This document shows, piece by piece, positions 42,934-51,854 of a stretch of 64,000 bases of DNA. Source of the DNA: Maribacter ulvicola (lineage in GTDB: Bacteria > Bacteroidota > Bacteroidia > Flavobacteriales > Flavobacteriaceae); the NCBI RefSeq assembly GCF_900155985.1, contig NZ_FTMA01000009.1, forward strand, positions 1 to 64,000, in the 5' to 3' direction. The notes under the pieces were generated by a model. The model searched no databases. It saw only the letters and a list, made by a program, of their open reading frames with translations, and was not told where the DNA came from. Numbering within the stretch: position 1 is the first letter of the stretch; each line of letters opens with the position of its first letter. Both the position numbers and the translations under genes were made by a program.

Positions 42934-44154
42934 TTAAGGCTTTATGTTTTTAATAGACAGTATGTTAAGGTCTTCTAGGCATTTTTTCATTAACAGGTAG
43001 GTTCTTTGGATATCATCATCTAAACCTATAGAAAATCTAATGAGTCCGTTGCCAAGTCCCATTTTCTCTTGTTCCTCTAAGGGAATTTCAGAAGATGTAG
43101 AGCTTCCAGGTGCACTGAATAATGTTTTGTAAAATCCAAGGCTTACTGCCAAATATCCTAATTTTCTTTCTTGCATTAATTCCATAAGAGCATTGGCATT
43201 GTCTAAGTTTCCTACGTCCATGGTTAGTAGTCCTCCATAACCGTACTCCGGATTCATCTGACCTTTCATTATCAGATGTCCGCTATGTGTAAGTAATCCT
43301 GGGTATACCACTCTTAGACCATCTTTTTCAAATTTTTCAGCTAAGAACTGGGCATTCTCACTATGTTTTTTCATGCGAATATGTAACGTGCGCATATTTT
43401 TTAGAATGGATGCTGCACGTAGACTATCTAAAGTGCTACCTAATAGCATTCCGGCACCGTTATTTACATCTTTAAGACTTAGGCAAAATTCCGTTGTCCC
43501 ACAAACAACACCTGCAACGCAATCACTAGTTCCGTTAATGAATTTTGTAAGACTATGAATAACGATGTCCGCTCCTAATTTTGCCGGTGAAATGGTTAAT
43601 GGTGAAAATGTATTATCAACGACTAGGGGTAATTCGTTTTTTTTGGCAATACATGAAAGTGCAGAAATGTCAGCAACTTCTAAAAGCGGATTACTTACAC
43701 TTTCACAATAAATCATTTTAGTGTTTGGTGTAATAGCTGCGGCTACCGCGTCAAGATCTGTAATGTCTAGAAAGGTAGTTTTAATTCCGAATTTGATTAA
43801 GAAGTTTTTCATGAAGGCATATGTGCCTCCATAAATAGTTCTACTGCTGATAATATGATCGCCGGCGTTACATAATTGTAGAATTACCGCTGTAATTGCG
43901 CCCATACCGCTTGCGGTCACATTCGCACTTTCGGTACCTTCTAATGCAGCTAATGCCTCACCTAAATATAAATTGGAAGGTGAAGAATGTCTGCTATACA
44001 AATAACAACCTTCTGTATTACCTTCAAAGGTATCGAACATTGTTTTTGCCGAAATGAAGGTGTATGTTGATGCATCTGAAATGGAAGGGTTTACACCGCC
44101 GTATTCTCCAAAATATTGTAAATCCTGTAAATTATTGCTGTTTTTATGGCTCAT
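42934..44154 (-). CDS. Cys/Met-metabolism PLP enzyme (methionine gamma-lyase-like)
   Basis: This 406-aa PLP fold-type I enzyme of the trans-sulfuration family contains YSRHSSPSNLYLGEALAALEG (abridged), TASGMGAITAVILQL, VVDNTFSPL and the Schiff-base lysine in SLTKFINGTSDCVAG. It could be a methionine gamma-lyase, cystathionine gamma-lyase or related enzyme; sequence alone does not decide. It is divergent from an Lrp-family regulator (246-base gap), which likely controls it. Confidence 0.85.
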   Translation of the reverse strand: MSHKNSNNLQDLQYFGEYGGVNPSISDASTYTFISAKTMFDTFEGNTEGCYLYSRHSSPSNLYLGEALAALEGTESANVTASGMGAITAVILQLCNAGDHIISSRTIYGGTYAFMKNFLIKFGIKTTFLDITDLDAVAAAITPNTKMIYCESVSNPLLEVADISALSCIAKKNELPLVVDNTFSPLTISPAKLGADIVIHSLTKFINGTSDCVAGVVCGTTEFCLSLKDVNNGAGMLLGSTLDSLRAASILKNMRTLHIRMKKHSENAQFLAEKFEKDGLRVVYPGLLTHSGHLIMKGQMNPEYGYGGLLTMDVGNLDNANALMELMQERKLGYLAVSLGFYKTLFSAPGSSTSSEIPLEEQEKMGLGNGLIRFSIGLDDDIQRTYLLMKKCLEDLNILSIKNIKP

Positions 44155-44400
44155 GGTATATTAAATTAAGTGAACAGCCTGGGGGAAAACTAGCAAGGCA
44201 TTGAACTGAAAATCTAATTTTGATCCAGGCGCAGGCGTTCATTGTGCTTTTAAAAATAGTATCTAGTAAATATAATTTTTGACTGTAAGATTGTCAATAA
44301 GAAGTTGATTAATCAGCATCTAAAACTAATAAAAACTATATTTTAGATTTTAATTCTATTATTTTGTAATTTTAATGTAACTGTTAGAATATCAATCATT

Positions 44401-44862
44401 ATGAAATTAGATCAGACGGATAATAGGCTTTTAGAGCTGTTGCAGACAGATAGTAAAAAGACGACCAAGGAATATGCTTTAAAATTAGGACTTTCAACTA
44501 CCGCTATCTATGAACGTATTAAAAGGTTAGAAAGGGTGGGGGCCATTAGAAGTTATGTGGCTTTGGTTGATAAGGGCGTTGTTGATAGAAATTTTACCGT
44601 ATTCTGTCATGTAAAGCTAGTACAGCATGTAAAGAATAATATTGCACAGTTTGAGGCACAGGTGATGCGTTTGCAAGAAGTGGTTGAATGTCACCATTTA
44701 AGTGGCGACAATGACTACCTATTAAAGATACACGTTAAAGATATGGAGGCCTACCGAAATTTTATGGTCAACAAATTAACGACTATGAGTCATATAGGTA
44801 GTACCCAAAGTTCTCTTACCATAAAAGAGGTGAAACATTCTACGGCTATACCGCTGTTGTAA
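44401..44862 (+). CDS. Lrp/AsnC-family regulator
   Basis: This 153-aa regulator has an N-terminal winged helix (LDQTDNRLLELLQTDSKK; LGLSTTAIYERIKRLERVGAI) and a C-terminal RAM domain (ECHHLSGDNDYLLKIHVKDM). It senses an amino acid and binds DNA as an octamer (family knowledge). Its position divergent from the gamma-lyase gene suggests control of methionine or cysteine breakdown (inferred). Confidence 0.92.
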   Translation: MKLDQTDNRLLELLQTDSKKTTKEYALKLGLSTTAIYERIKRLERVGAIRSYVALVDKGVVDRNFTVFCHVKLVQHVKNNIAQFEAQVMRLQEVVECHHLSGDNDYLLKIHVKDMEAYRNFMVNKLTTMSHIGSTQSSLTIKEVKHSTAIPLL

Positions 44863-45063
44863 CTTGTTTCAATTTAATTGAGAATTAGCGTTGTAGTATT
44901 TTATGAAAGTATTTAGGTTTTTGATGCAAATGCCTTAATAAAAGATTAAAAACGGTAATAAACTGTTATAAAAGCTAACATTTTAGCTTCTAAACAATAT
45001 ATGAAAATGAGTTCTAAAACTAAAAATAGTATTAATTTTGTAAGACATTAGAAAATAAAATTT

Positions 45064-46470
45064 ATGGATCAATATGATGTAGCCATTATTGGCTCAGGAC
45101 CTGGAGGATATGTGGCAGCTATACGTTGTGCGCAACTAGGAATGAAAACTGCAATAATTGAAAAATATTCCACTTTAGGCGGAACATGTTTAAATGTTGG
45201 GTGTATTCCTTCTAAGGCGATGTTAGATTCTTCTCATCATTATGAAGATGCTATTAAACATTTTGATCAGCACGGTATTGAAATTCCTGGTGAGATAAAA
45301 GTGAACTTGGAAAAAATGATTGCCCGTAAGCAAGGCGTTGTTGATCAGACCACTAAGGGCATTGAGTTCTTAATGGATAAGAATAAAATTACCGTTTATG
45401 AAGGTGTGGGTAGCTTTAAAGATGCTACGCATGTGAATATTAAAAAGAACGATGGTAAAACAGAAGAAATTGAAGCAAAAAATATCATTATCGCTACAGG
45501 TTCTAAACCTTCAACATTACCTTTTATAAAATTAGATAAAGAACGCATCATTACTTCTACCGAAGCTTTAGAGCTTAAAGAAGTGCCAAAACATATGATT
45601 GTTATTGGTGGCGGTGTAATTGGTCTTGAATTGGGTCAAGTATACAAAAGACTTGGTGCAGATGTTACTGTAGTAGAGTTTATGGATCGCATAATTCCAG
45701 GAATGGATGCTGCACTTTCTAAGGAACTTACCAAGGTGTTGAAGAAGCAAAAAGTAAAATTTGCCTTGTCGCACAAAGTAAAGTCTGTTGAAAGAAAAGG
45801 AGATCAGGTAATTGTAAAGGCAGATAACAAAAAAGGAGAAGAGGTTGTTTTTGAAGGTGACTATTGTTTAGTTGCTGTGGGTAGAAAACCATATACTGAC
45901 GGATTAAATGCTGATGCCGCGGGTGTTAAGCTTGATGAAAGAGGTAAGGTAATTGTTGATGGGCATTTGAAAACAAATGTTGATAATATTTATGCTATTG
46001 GTGATGTAATCAAAGGTGCTATGTTAGCTCACAAAGCTGAAGAAGAAGGTACTTTGGTTGCTGAGATATTAGCAGGTCAAAAACCACATATAGATTATAA
46101 CTTAATACCTGGTGTAGTTTATACTTGGCCAGAGGTTGCTGCTGTTGGTAAAACAGAAGAAGAATTAAAAGAAGCAGGTGTTGAATATAAGGTTGGTCAA
46201 TTCCCAATGCGTGCATTAGGTCGTGCTAGGGCAAGTATGGATACCGACGGATTTGTAAAGATTCTTGCAGATAAAAAGACAGATGAAGTTTTAGGTGTAC
46301 ACATGGTAGGTGCACGTTGTGCCGATTTAATTGCTGAAGCGGTAACTGCGATGGAGTTTAGGGCGTCTGCCGAAGATATCTCTAGAATGAGCCATGCTCA
46401 CCCAACGTATGCAGAAGCCATTAAAGAAGCGGCATTAGCGGCTACTGATAATCGTGCATTACATATATAG
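45064..46470 (+). CDS. lpdA: Dihydrolipoyl dehydrogenase
   Basis: This 468-aa flavoprotein has an N-terminal FAD motif IIGSGPGGYVAAIRCAQ, the redox-active disulfide C42/C47 in GGTCLNVGCIPSKAML, an NAD motif VIGGGVIGLELGQVYKRLG and the C-terminal HAHPTYAEAIKEA with the catalytic His-Glu pair. It is the E3 component of pyruvate, 2-oxoglutarate or branched-chain dehydrogenase complexes and possibly the glycine cleavage system. It stands alone, so it probably serves several complexes. Confidence 0.95.
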   Translation: MDQYDVAIIGSGPGGYVAAIRCAQLGMKTAIIEKYSTLGGTCLNVGCIPSKAMLDSSHHYEDAIKHFDQHGIEIPGEIKVNLEKMIARKQGVVDQTTKGIEFLMDKNKITVYEGVGSFKDATHVNIKKNDGKTEEIEAKNIIIATGSKPSTLPFIKLDKERIITSTEALELKEVPKHMIVIGGGVIGLELGQVYKRLGADVTVVEFMDRIIPGMDAALSKELTKVLKKQKVKFALSHKVKSVERKGDQVIVKADNKKGEEVVFEGDYCLVAVGRKPYTDGLNADAAGVKLDERGKVIVDGHLKTNVDNIYAIGDVIKGAMLAHKAEEEGTLVAEILAGQKPHIDYNLIPGVVYTWPEVAAVGKTEEELKEAGVEYKVGQFPMRALGRARASMDTDGFVKILADKKTDEVLGVHMVGARCADLIAEAVTAMEFRASAEDISRMSHAHPTYAEAIKEAALAATDNRALHI

Positions 46471-46493
46471 GTAGAGAAGAAAGTACTATTGAT

Positions 46494-46519
46494 AAAGGCA
46501 GCCAAATGGCTGCCTTTTT
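46494..46519 (+). terminator. Terminator after lpdA
   Basis: AAAGGCAGCCA-AA-TGGCTGCCTTTTT is a strong hairpin with a T-run, 24 bases after lpdA, between convergent genes. Confidence 0.9.
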
Positions 46520-46554
46520 ATTTTGTAATAAGCTAAAATTTTAAGGAGTATTGG

Positions 46555-47739
46555 TTAATTTTTGATCAATCCTAGCACACGCAATACTTTTTCTGTCGCT
46601 GTCCTTAATACTACAAAAGCAATAATTGCAAATTGCTCTAAGTAAATTCTTGTAGTGGATAAAACTGAGCGTATGTTAAATTTGATTTCTACTTTATGGT
46701 CTTCATATTTTAAAGCTAAATAGGTGCTCGAAAACATGAAAAGTATTGCGCCTAAAACCACAAAGTACGGATTCAGTGAATGATGAAAGAATCGGTATAG
46801 GCCTACACCGGTAAAACTACCATATAAAATAATAAAATGTATAATGTATATAGATAGGGTGCTTTGGCCAATTCTAAGCCAAGTAGCATTCATCAAGAAT
46901 TTTCTTAAAACTATAAATATGGAGAAAACTATGAACACATCACCTAAGCGAATGAATAAATAGTTGTTGCTGAAGATGGATTTAAACAATTGAATTCCCG
47001 TGGTATCATAAACAGAAAGGAAAAAATCTGAAGAAAGGAATATTAATGTTAGTCCGGTTGCTATGTACGCAGGTACAATATAATTATATAAGTTTTTATT
47101 GTCCTGATACTTAGAAAATAACACCGACATAAAACTACCTATAGTTGCATAGCCTAACCAAGGTATGATCGTAAATACAGAACCATTTGTTTTCGTAAAA
47201 TAGTTAGCCAATATTTGTGGTAAAAACTCAAAGCTAGATGCTTTATAAATGGGTTCTAAAACAAATAGCAAAAGGGTCGTAGCTGCCAGTATAGTAGGGA
47301 AAATCCATTTTTGTTTTGCAAAAGTTAGCATATAACCCCCAATAATAAACAGCAGTGAAAGTCCTATGCAGTGCAACACATCCACCACATAAAACGAATC
47401 ATAAATTTCACCTTTGAACAGCCCAAAAATATTGATACGTAAAAGGTAGGCGATGACCAATAATTCTAGTCCGCGTTTAATACCTTTTTTAACACTTGGG
47501 TTTGACCAACCCGTTTGCTTTGATCGAATTAGTAAGTATGTAAATATGAATCCTGATACGGTAAAGAATACCGGCGCAGTAATTCCTCTAAAATATTTCC
47601 ATGTACTGAACAGTATGTTAGAGTTGTCTCTGAAGGCATTATCCAACAAGCCATCAATGAAATGACCCTGAAGCATCATTAAAATTGCCCAAGCTCTTAT
47701 GGCATCTAAAAAAAACAATCTTGACGTAGCTTTGCTCAT
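46555..47739 (-). CDS. DUF1624/HGSNAT-like membrane protein
   Basis: This 394-aa integral membrane protein has about 10 helices. The N-terminal RLFFLDAIRAWAILMMLQGHF with conserved Arg, Asp and His, and VFFTVSGFIFTYLL, match the DUF1624 or heparan-alpha-glucosaminide acetyltransferase-like acyltransferase family. It probably acylates a periplasmic glycan or lipid. The start is ATG at 47739; the frame reaches a GTG at 47745. Confidence 0.8.
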   Translation of the reverse strand: MSKATSRLFFLDAIRAWAILMMLQGHFIDGLLDNAFRDNSNILFSTWKYFRGITAPVFFTVSGFIFTYLLIRSKQTGWSNPSVKKGIKRGLELLVIAYLLRINIFGLFKGEIYDSFYVVDVLHCIGLSLLFIIGGYMLTFAKQKWIFPTILAATTLLLFVLEPIYKASSFEFLPQILANYFTKTNGSVFTIIPWLGYATIGSFMSVLFSKYQDNKNLYNYIVPAYIATGLTLIFLSSDFFLSVYDTTGIQLFKSIFSNNYLFIRLGDVFIVFSIFIVLRKFLMNATWLRIGQSTLSIYIIHFIILYGSFTGVGLYRFFHHSLNPYFVVLGAILFMFSSTYLALKYEDHKVEIKFNIRSVLSTTRIYLEQFAIIAFVVLRTATEKVLRVLGLIKN

Positions 47740-47867
47740 TATCACAATTATATCCTATATACCTATAAAACAGTATGTTTAGATGTTTAAAGGCGCAAAA
47801 TTAGATAAAATATTCTAAGGTTCGCTGTAATTAAATTAAATTCGCAATTACACATTAAAATAGGTCT

Positions 47868-48404
47868 ATGAGTTATGTTTTAGCATTTGCAGGTAGCAAT
47901 TCTTCCGTATCCATTAATTATAAATTGGTAAAGTTTACTGCTAGTTTAATAAAGGAAAGAGAAGTGAAGTTGAGGGATATGTCCAAGTATCCATTTCCTA
48001 TGTATAGTCAAGATATAGAAAATGAAAACGGATTTTCCAATTCATTGGTAGAATTTAAGAATGAAATAACCCATGCAAAAGGATTGATTGTCGCTGTAAA
48101 TGAGCACAATAGCTACCCTTCTGCATATTTTAAGAATACGATGGATTGGTTATCTAGGTTAGATGTTAAGTTTTTGGCGGATAAGAAAATACTATTAATG
48201 GCTACCTCATACGGTGGTCGTGGAGCAAGTGGAGCGTTAGAAATTGCGGAAAAGATGCTTGCTAGATTTCAGGGTACCGTAATTGAATCTTTCTCATTAC
48301 CTCGTTATAGTGAGAACTTCAATGAGCAAAAAGGTATAATTAATGACGAGTTGTCCAAAGTTCATGCAGAGAAAGTCATCTCTTTTGTAAAAGCTATTTC
48401 GTAA
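47868..48404 (+). CDS. NADPH-dependent FMN reductase-family flavoprotein
   Basis: This 178-aa flavodoxin-fold protein has AGSNSSVSINYKLVKF near the start (FMN phosphate loop) and VAVNEHNSYPSAYFKNTMDW and ATSYGGRGASGALEIAEKM, matching the NAD(P)H-dependent FMN reductase family. It may reduce FMN, quinones or azo compounds. It is 76 bases before tilS. Confidence 0.85.
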   Translation: MSYVLAFAGSNSSVSINYKLVKFTASLIKEREVKLRDMSKYPFPMYSQDIENENGFSNSLVEFKNEITHAKGLIVAVNEHNSYPSAYFKNTMDWLSRLDVKFLADKKILLMATSYGGRGASGALEIAEKMLARFQGTVIESFSLPRYSENFNEQKGIINDELSKVHAEKVISFVKAIS

Positions 48405-48467
48405 GTTGGCCCCTATGTTTTAAGTTAAATTATTCTTAGCCTCCCTGTTTAAATTATAGGACTTCGT

Positions 48468-48475
48468 TACCTTTG
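48468..48475 (+). promoter_or_regulatory. -7 promoter box (TAnnTTTG) before tilS
   Basis: TACCTTTG matches the -7 consensus and lies only 4 bases before the GTG start of tilS. If used, the transcript would begin at or next to the start codon, giving a leaderless mRNA. Confidence 0.4.
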
Positions 48476-48479
48476 GTTT

Positions 48480-49790
48480 GTGTTAAAGGCTTTTAAAAAA
48501 CATATTGAAGATTCTTTTCCAGAATTGCTAGATGTTCACTTCATCATTGCTTGTAGTGGAGGTCTTGATAGCGCCGTGCTGGTAGAATTATGCCATAGAA
48601 CAAACTTAAAATTTTCTATAGCACATTGTAACTTTAGGTTACGAGGAAAAGCCAGTGATGGTGATGAACGTTTTGTACGTAAGTATGCTCAAAAGATAGA
48701 TAAAGCGTTTTTTGTAACTCATTTTGATACCCTTGGTTATGTAAATAAGCATAAGGTCTCTGTGCAAATGGCAGCACGTGAATTGCGTTATGCTTGGTTT
48801 TCTCAGTTACTTAAAGAGCATAGCAGTTCTTTTCTATTAACGGCACATCATGCAAATGATAATTTAGAAACTTTTTTAATCAATTTATCCAGAGGTACCG
48901 GTATTGATGGTTTAACGGGGATTCCCGCTAAAATAAATGATATACGAAGACCATTGTTGCCATTTACAAGGCAAGAATTAGAGTTGTTCGCAAAAGGGCA
49001 AAAAATGGAATGGCGCGAAGATGCCAGTAATGCAGATGCCAAGTATTTGCGCAATAAAATTAGGTTGGAGATAATTCCTAAATTGCATGAACTCCATCCT
49101 ACTTTTACAGCTAATTTTAAAAATACGCAGGACTATTTACAGCAAACGGAAACCATTGCCTCGGCATATCTTCAGCACTTGAAAGAAGAACTGTTTGTAG
49201 AAAAAGATGGCAGAATAGAAGTGGAAATTTCAAAATTGAAAAAATTACAGCCTTTATCCACTTATTTGCATGGTTTATTTAGAGTTTACGGATTCAAGGA
49301 AATGGATAATCTTAAAGCACTGTTAGATGGTCTTAGTGGCAAACAATTGGTGTCTAATTCTCATGTTTTGGTCAAAAACAGAGATGTATTGATTTTGTCC
49401 AAAATCATGGAAAATGAATTGAATACTCAAGAGTATCTGATTACGGAAGAAAAGGTACCTTTGAACCTTCCGGTGGACATAAAGTTTTCTGAGGTTTCTG
49501 AGCGTCATGATAATACGGATACAGTAATTTTTGTTCAAAAGAAAGCATTAAAATATCCGTTGACAGTAAGAAAATGGAAAACGGGCGACTATTTTTATCC
49601 GATTGGATTAAACCGTAAAAAGAAATTATCAAAGTTTTTTAAAGATGAGAAAATAGATGTCTTGTCTAAAGAAGCAACTTGGTTGTTGTGCTCAGGTGAG
49701 CAAATTATTTGGGTTATTGGTATGCGTGCGGATCATCGTTTTAGGGTTACGGATACCGCTCAAGAGATTTTAAAAATAGAATTTACATGA
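48480..49790 (+). CDS. tilS: tRNA(Ile) lysidine synthetase
   Basis: This 436-aa enzyme has the ATP-pyrophosphatase P-loop SGGLDS (residues 26-31), LTAHHANDNLETFLINLSRGTG, a central TilS domain and a C-terminal domain (LTVRKWKTGDYFYPIGL; KKLSKFFKDEKI). It converts C34 of the tRNA-Ile CAU anticodon to lysidine, needed to read AUA. The only start is GTG at 48480. Its last four bases overlap dsbD (ATGA), so they are coupled. Confidence 0.95.
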   Translation: MLKAFKKHIEDSFPELLDVHFIIACSGGLDSAVLVELCHRTNLKFSIAHCNFRLRGKASDGDERFVRKYAQKIDKAFFVTHFDTLGYVNKHKVSVQMAARELRYAWFSQLLKEHSSSFLLTAHHANDNLETFLINLSRGTGIDGLTGIPAKINDIRRPLLPFTRQELELFAKGQKMEWREDASNADAKYLRNKIRLEIIPKLHELHPTFTANFKNTQDYLQQTETIASAYLQHLKEELFVEKDGRIEVEISKLKKLQPLSTYLHGLFRVYGFKEMDNLKALLDGLSGKQLVSNSHVLVKNRDVLILSKIMENELNTQEYLITEEKVPLNLPVDIKFSEVSERHDNTDTVIFVQKKALKYPLTVRKWKTGDYFYPIGLNRKKKLSKFFKDEKIDVLSKEATWLLCSGEQIIWVIGMRADHRFRVTDTAQEILKIEFT

Positions 49791-51745
49791 TTAGATTTTT
49801 TACTTTATTACTTTTAATTGTTTTGCCGCTTGGTACTTTCGCACAAACAGAAGATAATCCCGTAGTATGGGAGCAACAAATCAACAAGATTTCAGAATTG
49901 GAATATGAATTGGTGATGCAGGCTACAATCTTAGATGGTTGGCATATGTACTCTCAATTTACATCAGAATTTGGTTCCCTGCCAAGTGAGTTTACTTATA
50001 ATGGAAATGGAACTGTTTATGAATTGATTGGTGGGACTACGGAGAGTGAGACAATAAAAGAGTATAGTGAAATTTTTGAGGTAGAGGAAACTTACTTCAA
50101 AGAAAACGCAACATTTACGCAGCGAATTAAAATATTGGATCCGGCAATTAATCAGATAGATGTTGACTTGTTTTTTCAGGTATGTGAAGAGGTTTGCATC
50201 CCTATGGATAAGAAATTCATCTTTACTTTAGATGGTACAAAAGCTGAGGTCATAACTACCGTTGATGATAGAAGTCTAGCGCTAGGGCAAGAGTTACGAT
50301 TAGATTTAAAGAATAAAGAATTACTTACTCATGGCCAAGATACTATTGCGGAGACAACTAATATCTGGGTAATTTTTGGATTAGGTTTTCTTGGAGGTTT
50401 AATTGCACTATTGACTCCGTGTGTATTTCCTATGATTCCTTTAACGGTGTCATTCTTTACAAAGCATTCTCAAAACAAATCTAAAGGAATTTTAAACGCC
50501 TTGTTATACGGGTTCTTTATTATTCTTATTTATTTTTTACTAAGTCTGCCATTTCATTTATTCGATTCTGTTGATTCTCAAATTCTAAATTCCATCGCTA
50601 CTAACGTCTGGTTGAATTTATTATTCTTTGTGATCTTCATATTTTTTGCCTTTTCCTTTTTTGGATATTATGAGCTAACATTACCAAGCTCTTGGGCAAA
50701 TAAAATGGATGATGCATCCTCTAAGGTTGGCGGTGTGTTAGGCATCTTTTTTATGGCTATAACCTTGGCAATTGTGTCTTTCTCTTGTACAGGACCTATT
50801 TTAGGTGGTTTATTAGGAGGCACTACTTTGGCAGAGGGAGAAGTAGCTTCTAACCTTACCGCCGGTATGACCGGTTTTGGTGTAGCCTTGGCATTGCCGT
50901 TTGCGCTGTTTGCGCTTTTTCCGGCATGGTTAAATTCTCTTCCAAAATCTGGTGGGTGGATGACCACGGTAAAAGTAGTATTAGGCTTTTTGGAAATAGG
51001 TTTGGCGTTAAAATTCTTATCCAATGCAGATTTGGTTGGGCATTGGGGAATATTGAAGCGTGAGATATTTTTAGGTATTTGGATCGTGCTAGGTATAGCC
51101 ATGACTTTATACTTATTTGGCTTATATAAGTTTCCACATGACGGTCCAATAAAAAAACTATCATTAAGTAGAAAAGTAGCTGCTTTTGTAAGTGGTGCAT
51201 TTACTATATACATGATTTTGGGTGTTACCAATATCACCAATTTGAAATTGTTAAGTGGATTTCCACCACCTGAGTTTTATAGTGTTTTTGAACAAGAGAC
51301 TGATTGTCCTTTAGGGATAGATTGCTATAAGGATTTTGATGAAGGTTTGGCTTATGCAAAAAAAGTTAACAAGCCAATCCTTTTAGATTTTACAGGTTGG
51401 GCATGTGTAAACTGTAGAAAAATGGAGGAAAATGTTTGGAGCGATCCAGAGGTTTTCCCAATCATAAAAGAAAACTATATACTTATCTCATTATATACAG
51501 ATGATAGGGAAGAGCTACCTGAAGCTGAACAATTTAATTTTCAATTTGACAGTGGCCGCGTAAAGGAAATTAGCAATATTGCCCAAAAATGGGGCACTTT
51601 TCAAGATGTGAATTTTGGTTCTATTTCGCAGCCTTTTTACGTGTTACTTTCGCCAGATTTGAAAGTGCTGAATACATCTATTCAAAATTCTGATGTTCCT
51701 ACCTATAAAAACTGGTTGTTAGAAGGATTGCGTAACAATAATTAA
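49787..51745 (+). CDS. dsbD: DsbD-like thiol:disulfide interchange protein
   Basis: This 652-aa protein has a signal peptide (ending AQT), an N-terminal DsbD-alpha-like domain with CEEVC (about residues 132-136), eight membrane helices with the paired Cys LTPCVFPMIPL and SFSCTGPILGGLLGG, and a C-terminal thioredoxin domain with WACVNCRKMEE. Electrons flow from cytosolic thioredoxin to periplasmic thiols for cytochrome c maturation or disulfide repair. The start ATG overlaps the tilS stop. Confidence 0.92.
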   Translation: MIRFFTLLLLIVLPLGTFAQTEDNPVVWEQQINKISELEYELVMQATILDGWHMYSQFTSEFGSLPSEFTYNGNGTVYELIGGTTESETIKEYSEIFEVEETYFKENATFTQRIKILDPAINQIDVDLFFQVCEEVCIPMDKKFIFTLDGTKAEVITTVDDRSLALGQELRLDLKNKELLTHGQDTIAETTNIWVIFGLGFLGGLIALLTPCVFPMIPLTVSFFTKHSQNKSKGILNALLYGFFIILIYFLLSLPFHLFDSVDSQILNSIATNVWLNLLFFVIFIFFAFSFFGYYELTLPSSWANKMDDASSKVGGVLGIFFMAITLAIVSFSCTGPILGGLLGGTTLAEGEVASNLTAGMTGFGVALALPFALFALFPAWLNSLPKSGGWMTTVKVVLGFLEIGLALKFLSNADLVGHWGILKREIFLGIWIVLGIAMTLYLFGLYKFPHDGPIKKLSLSRKVAAFVSGAFTIYMILGVTNITNLKLLSGFPPPEFYSVFEQETDCPLGIDCYKDFDEGLAYAKKVNKPILLDFTGWACVNCRKMEENVWSDPEVFPIIKENYILISLYTDDREELPEAEQFNFQFDSGRVKEISNIAQKWGTFQDVNFGSISQPFYVLLSPDLKVLNTSIQNSDVPTYKNWLLEGLRNNN

Positions 51746-51854
51746 TTTAAAGTTTTGTAAGATGTGGACTACTTGTCAATAAAAAGCAGATCTACGAAGT
51801 GTTTATTGTGAAAAATAGTTTTAACTTGGGGAAACAATACCTCCAAACCAAACT

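Noticed and set aside
44155..44400. SAM or other riboswitch upstream of the gamma-lyase gene
   Set aside because: No conserved aptamer core or terminator was recognisable in the 246-base divergent region.
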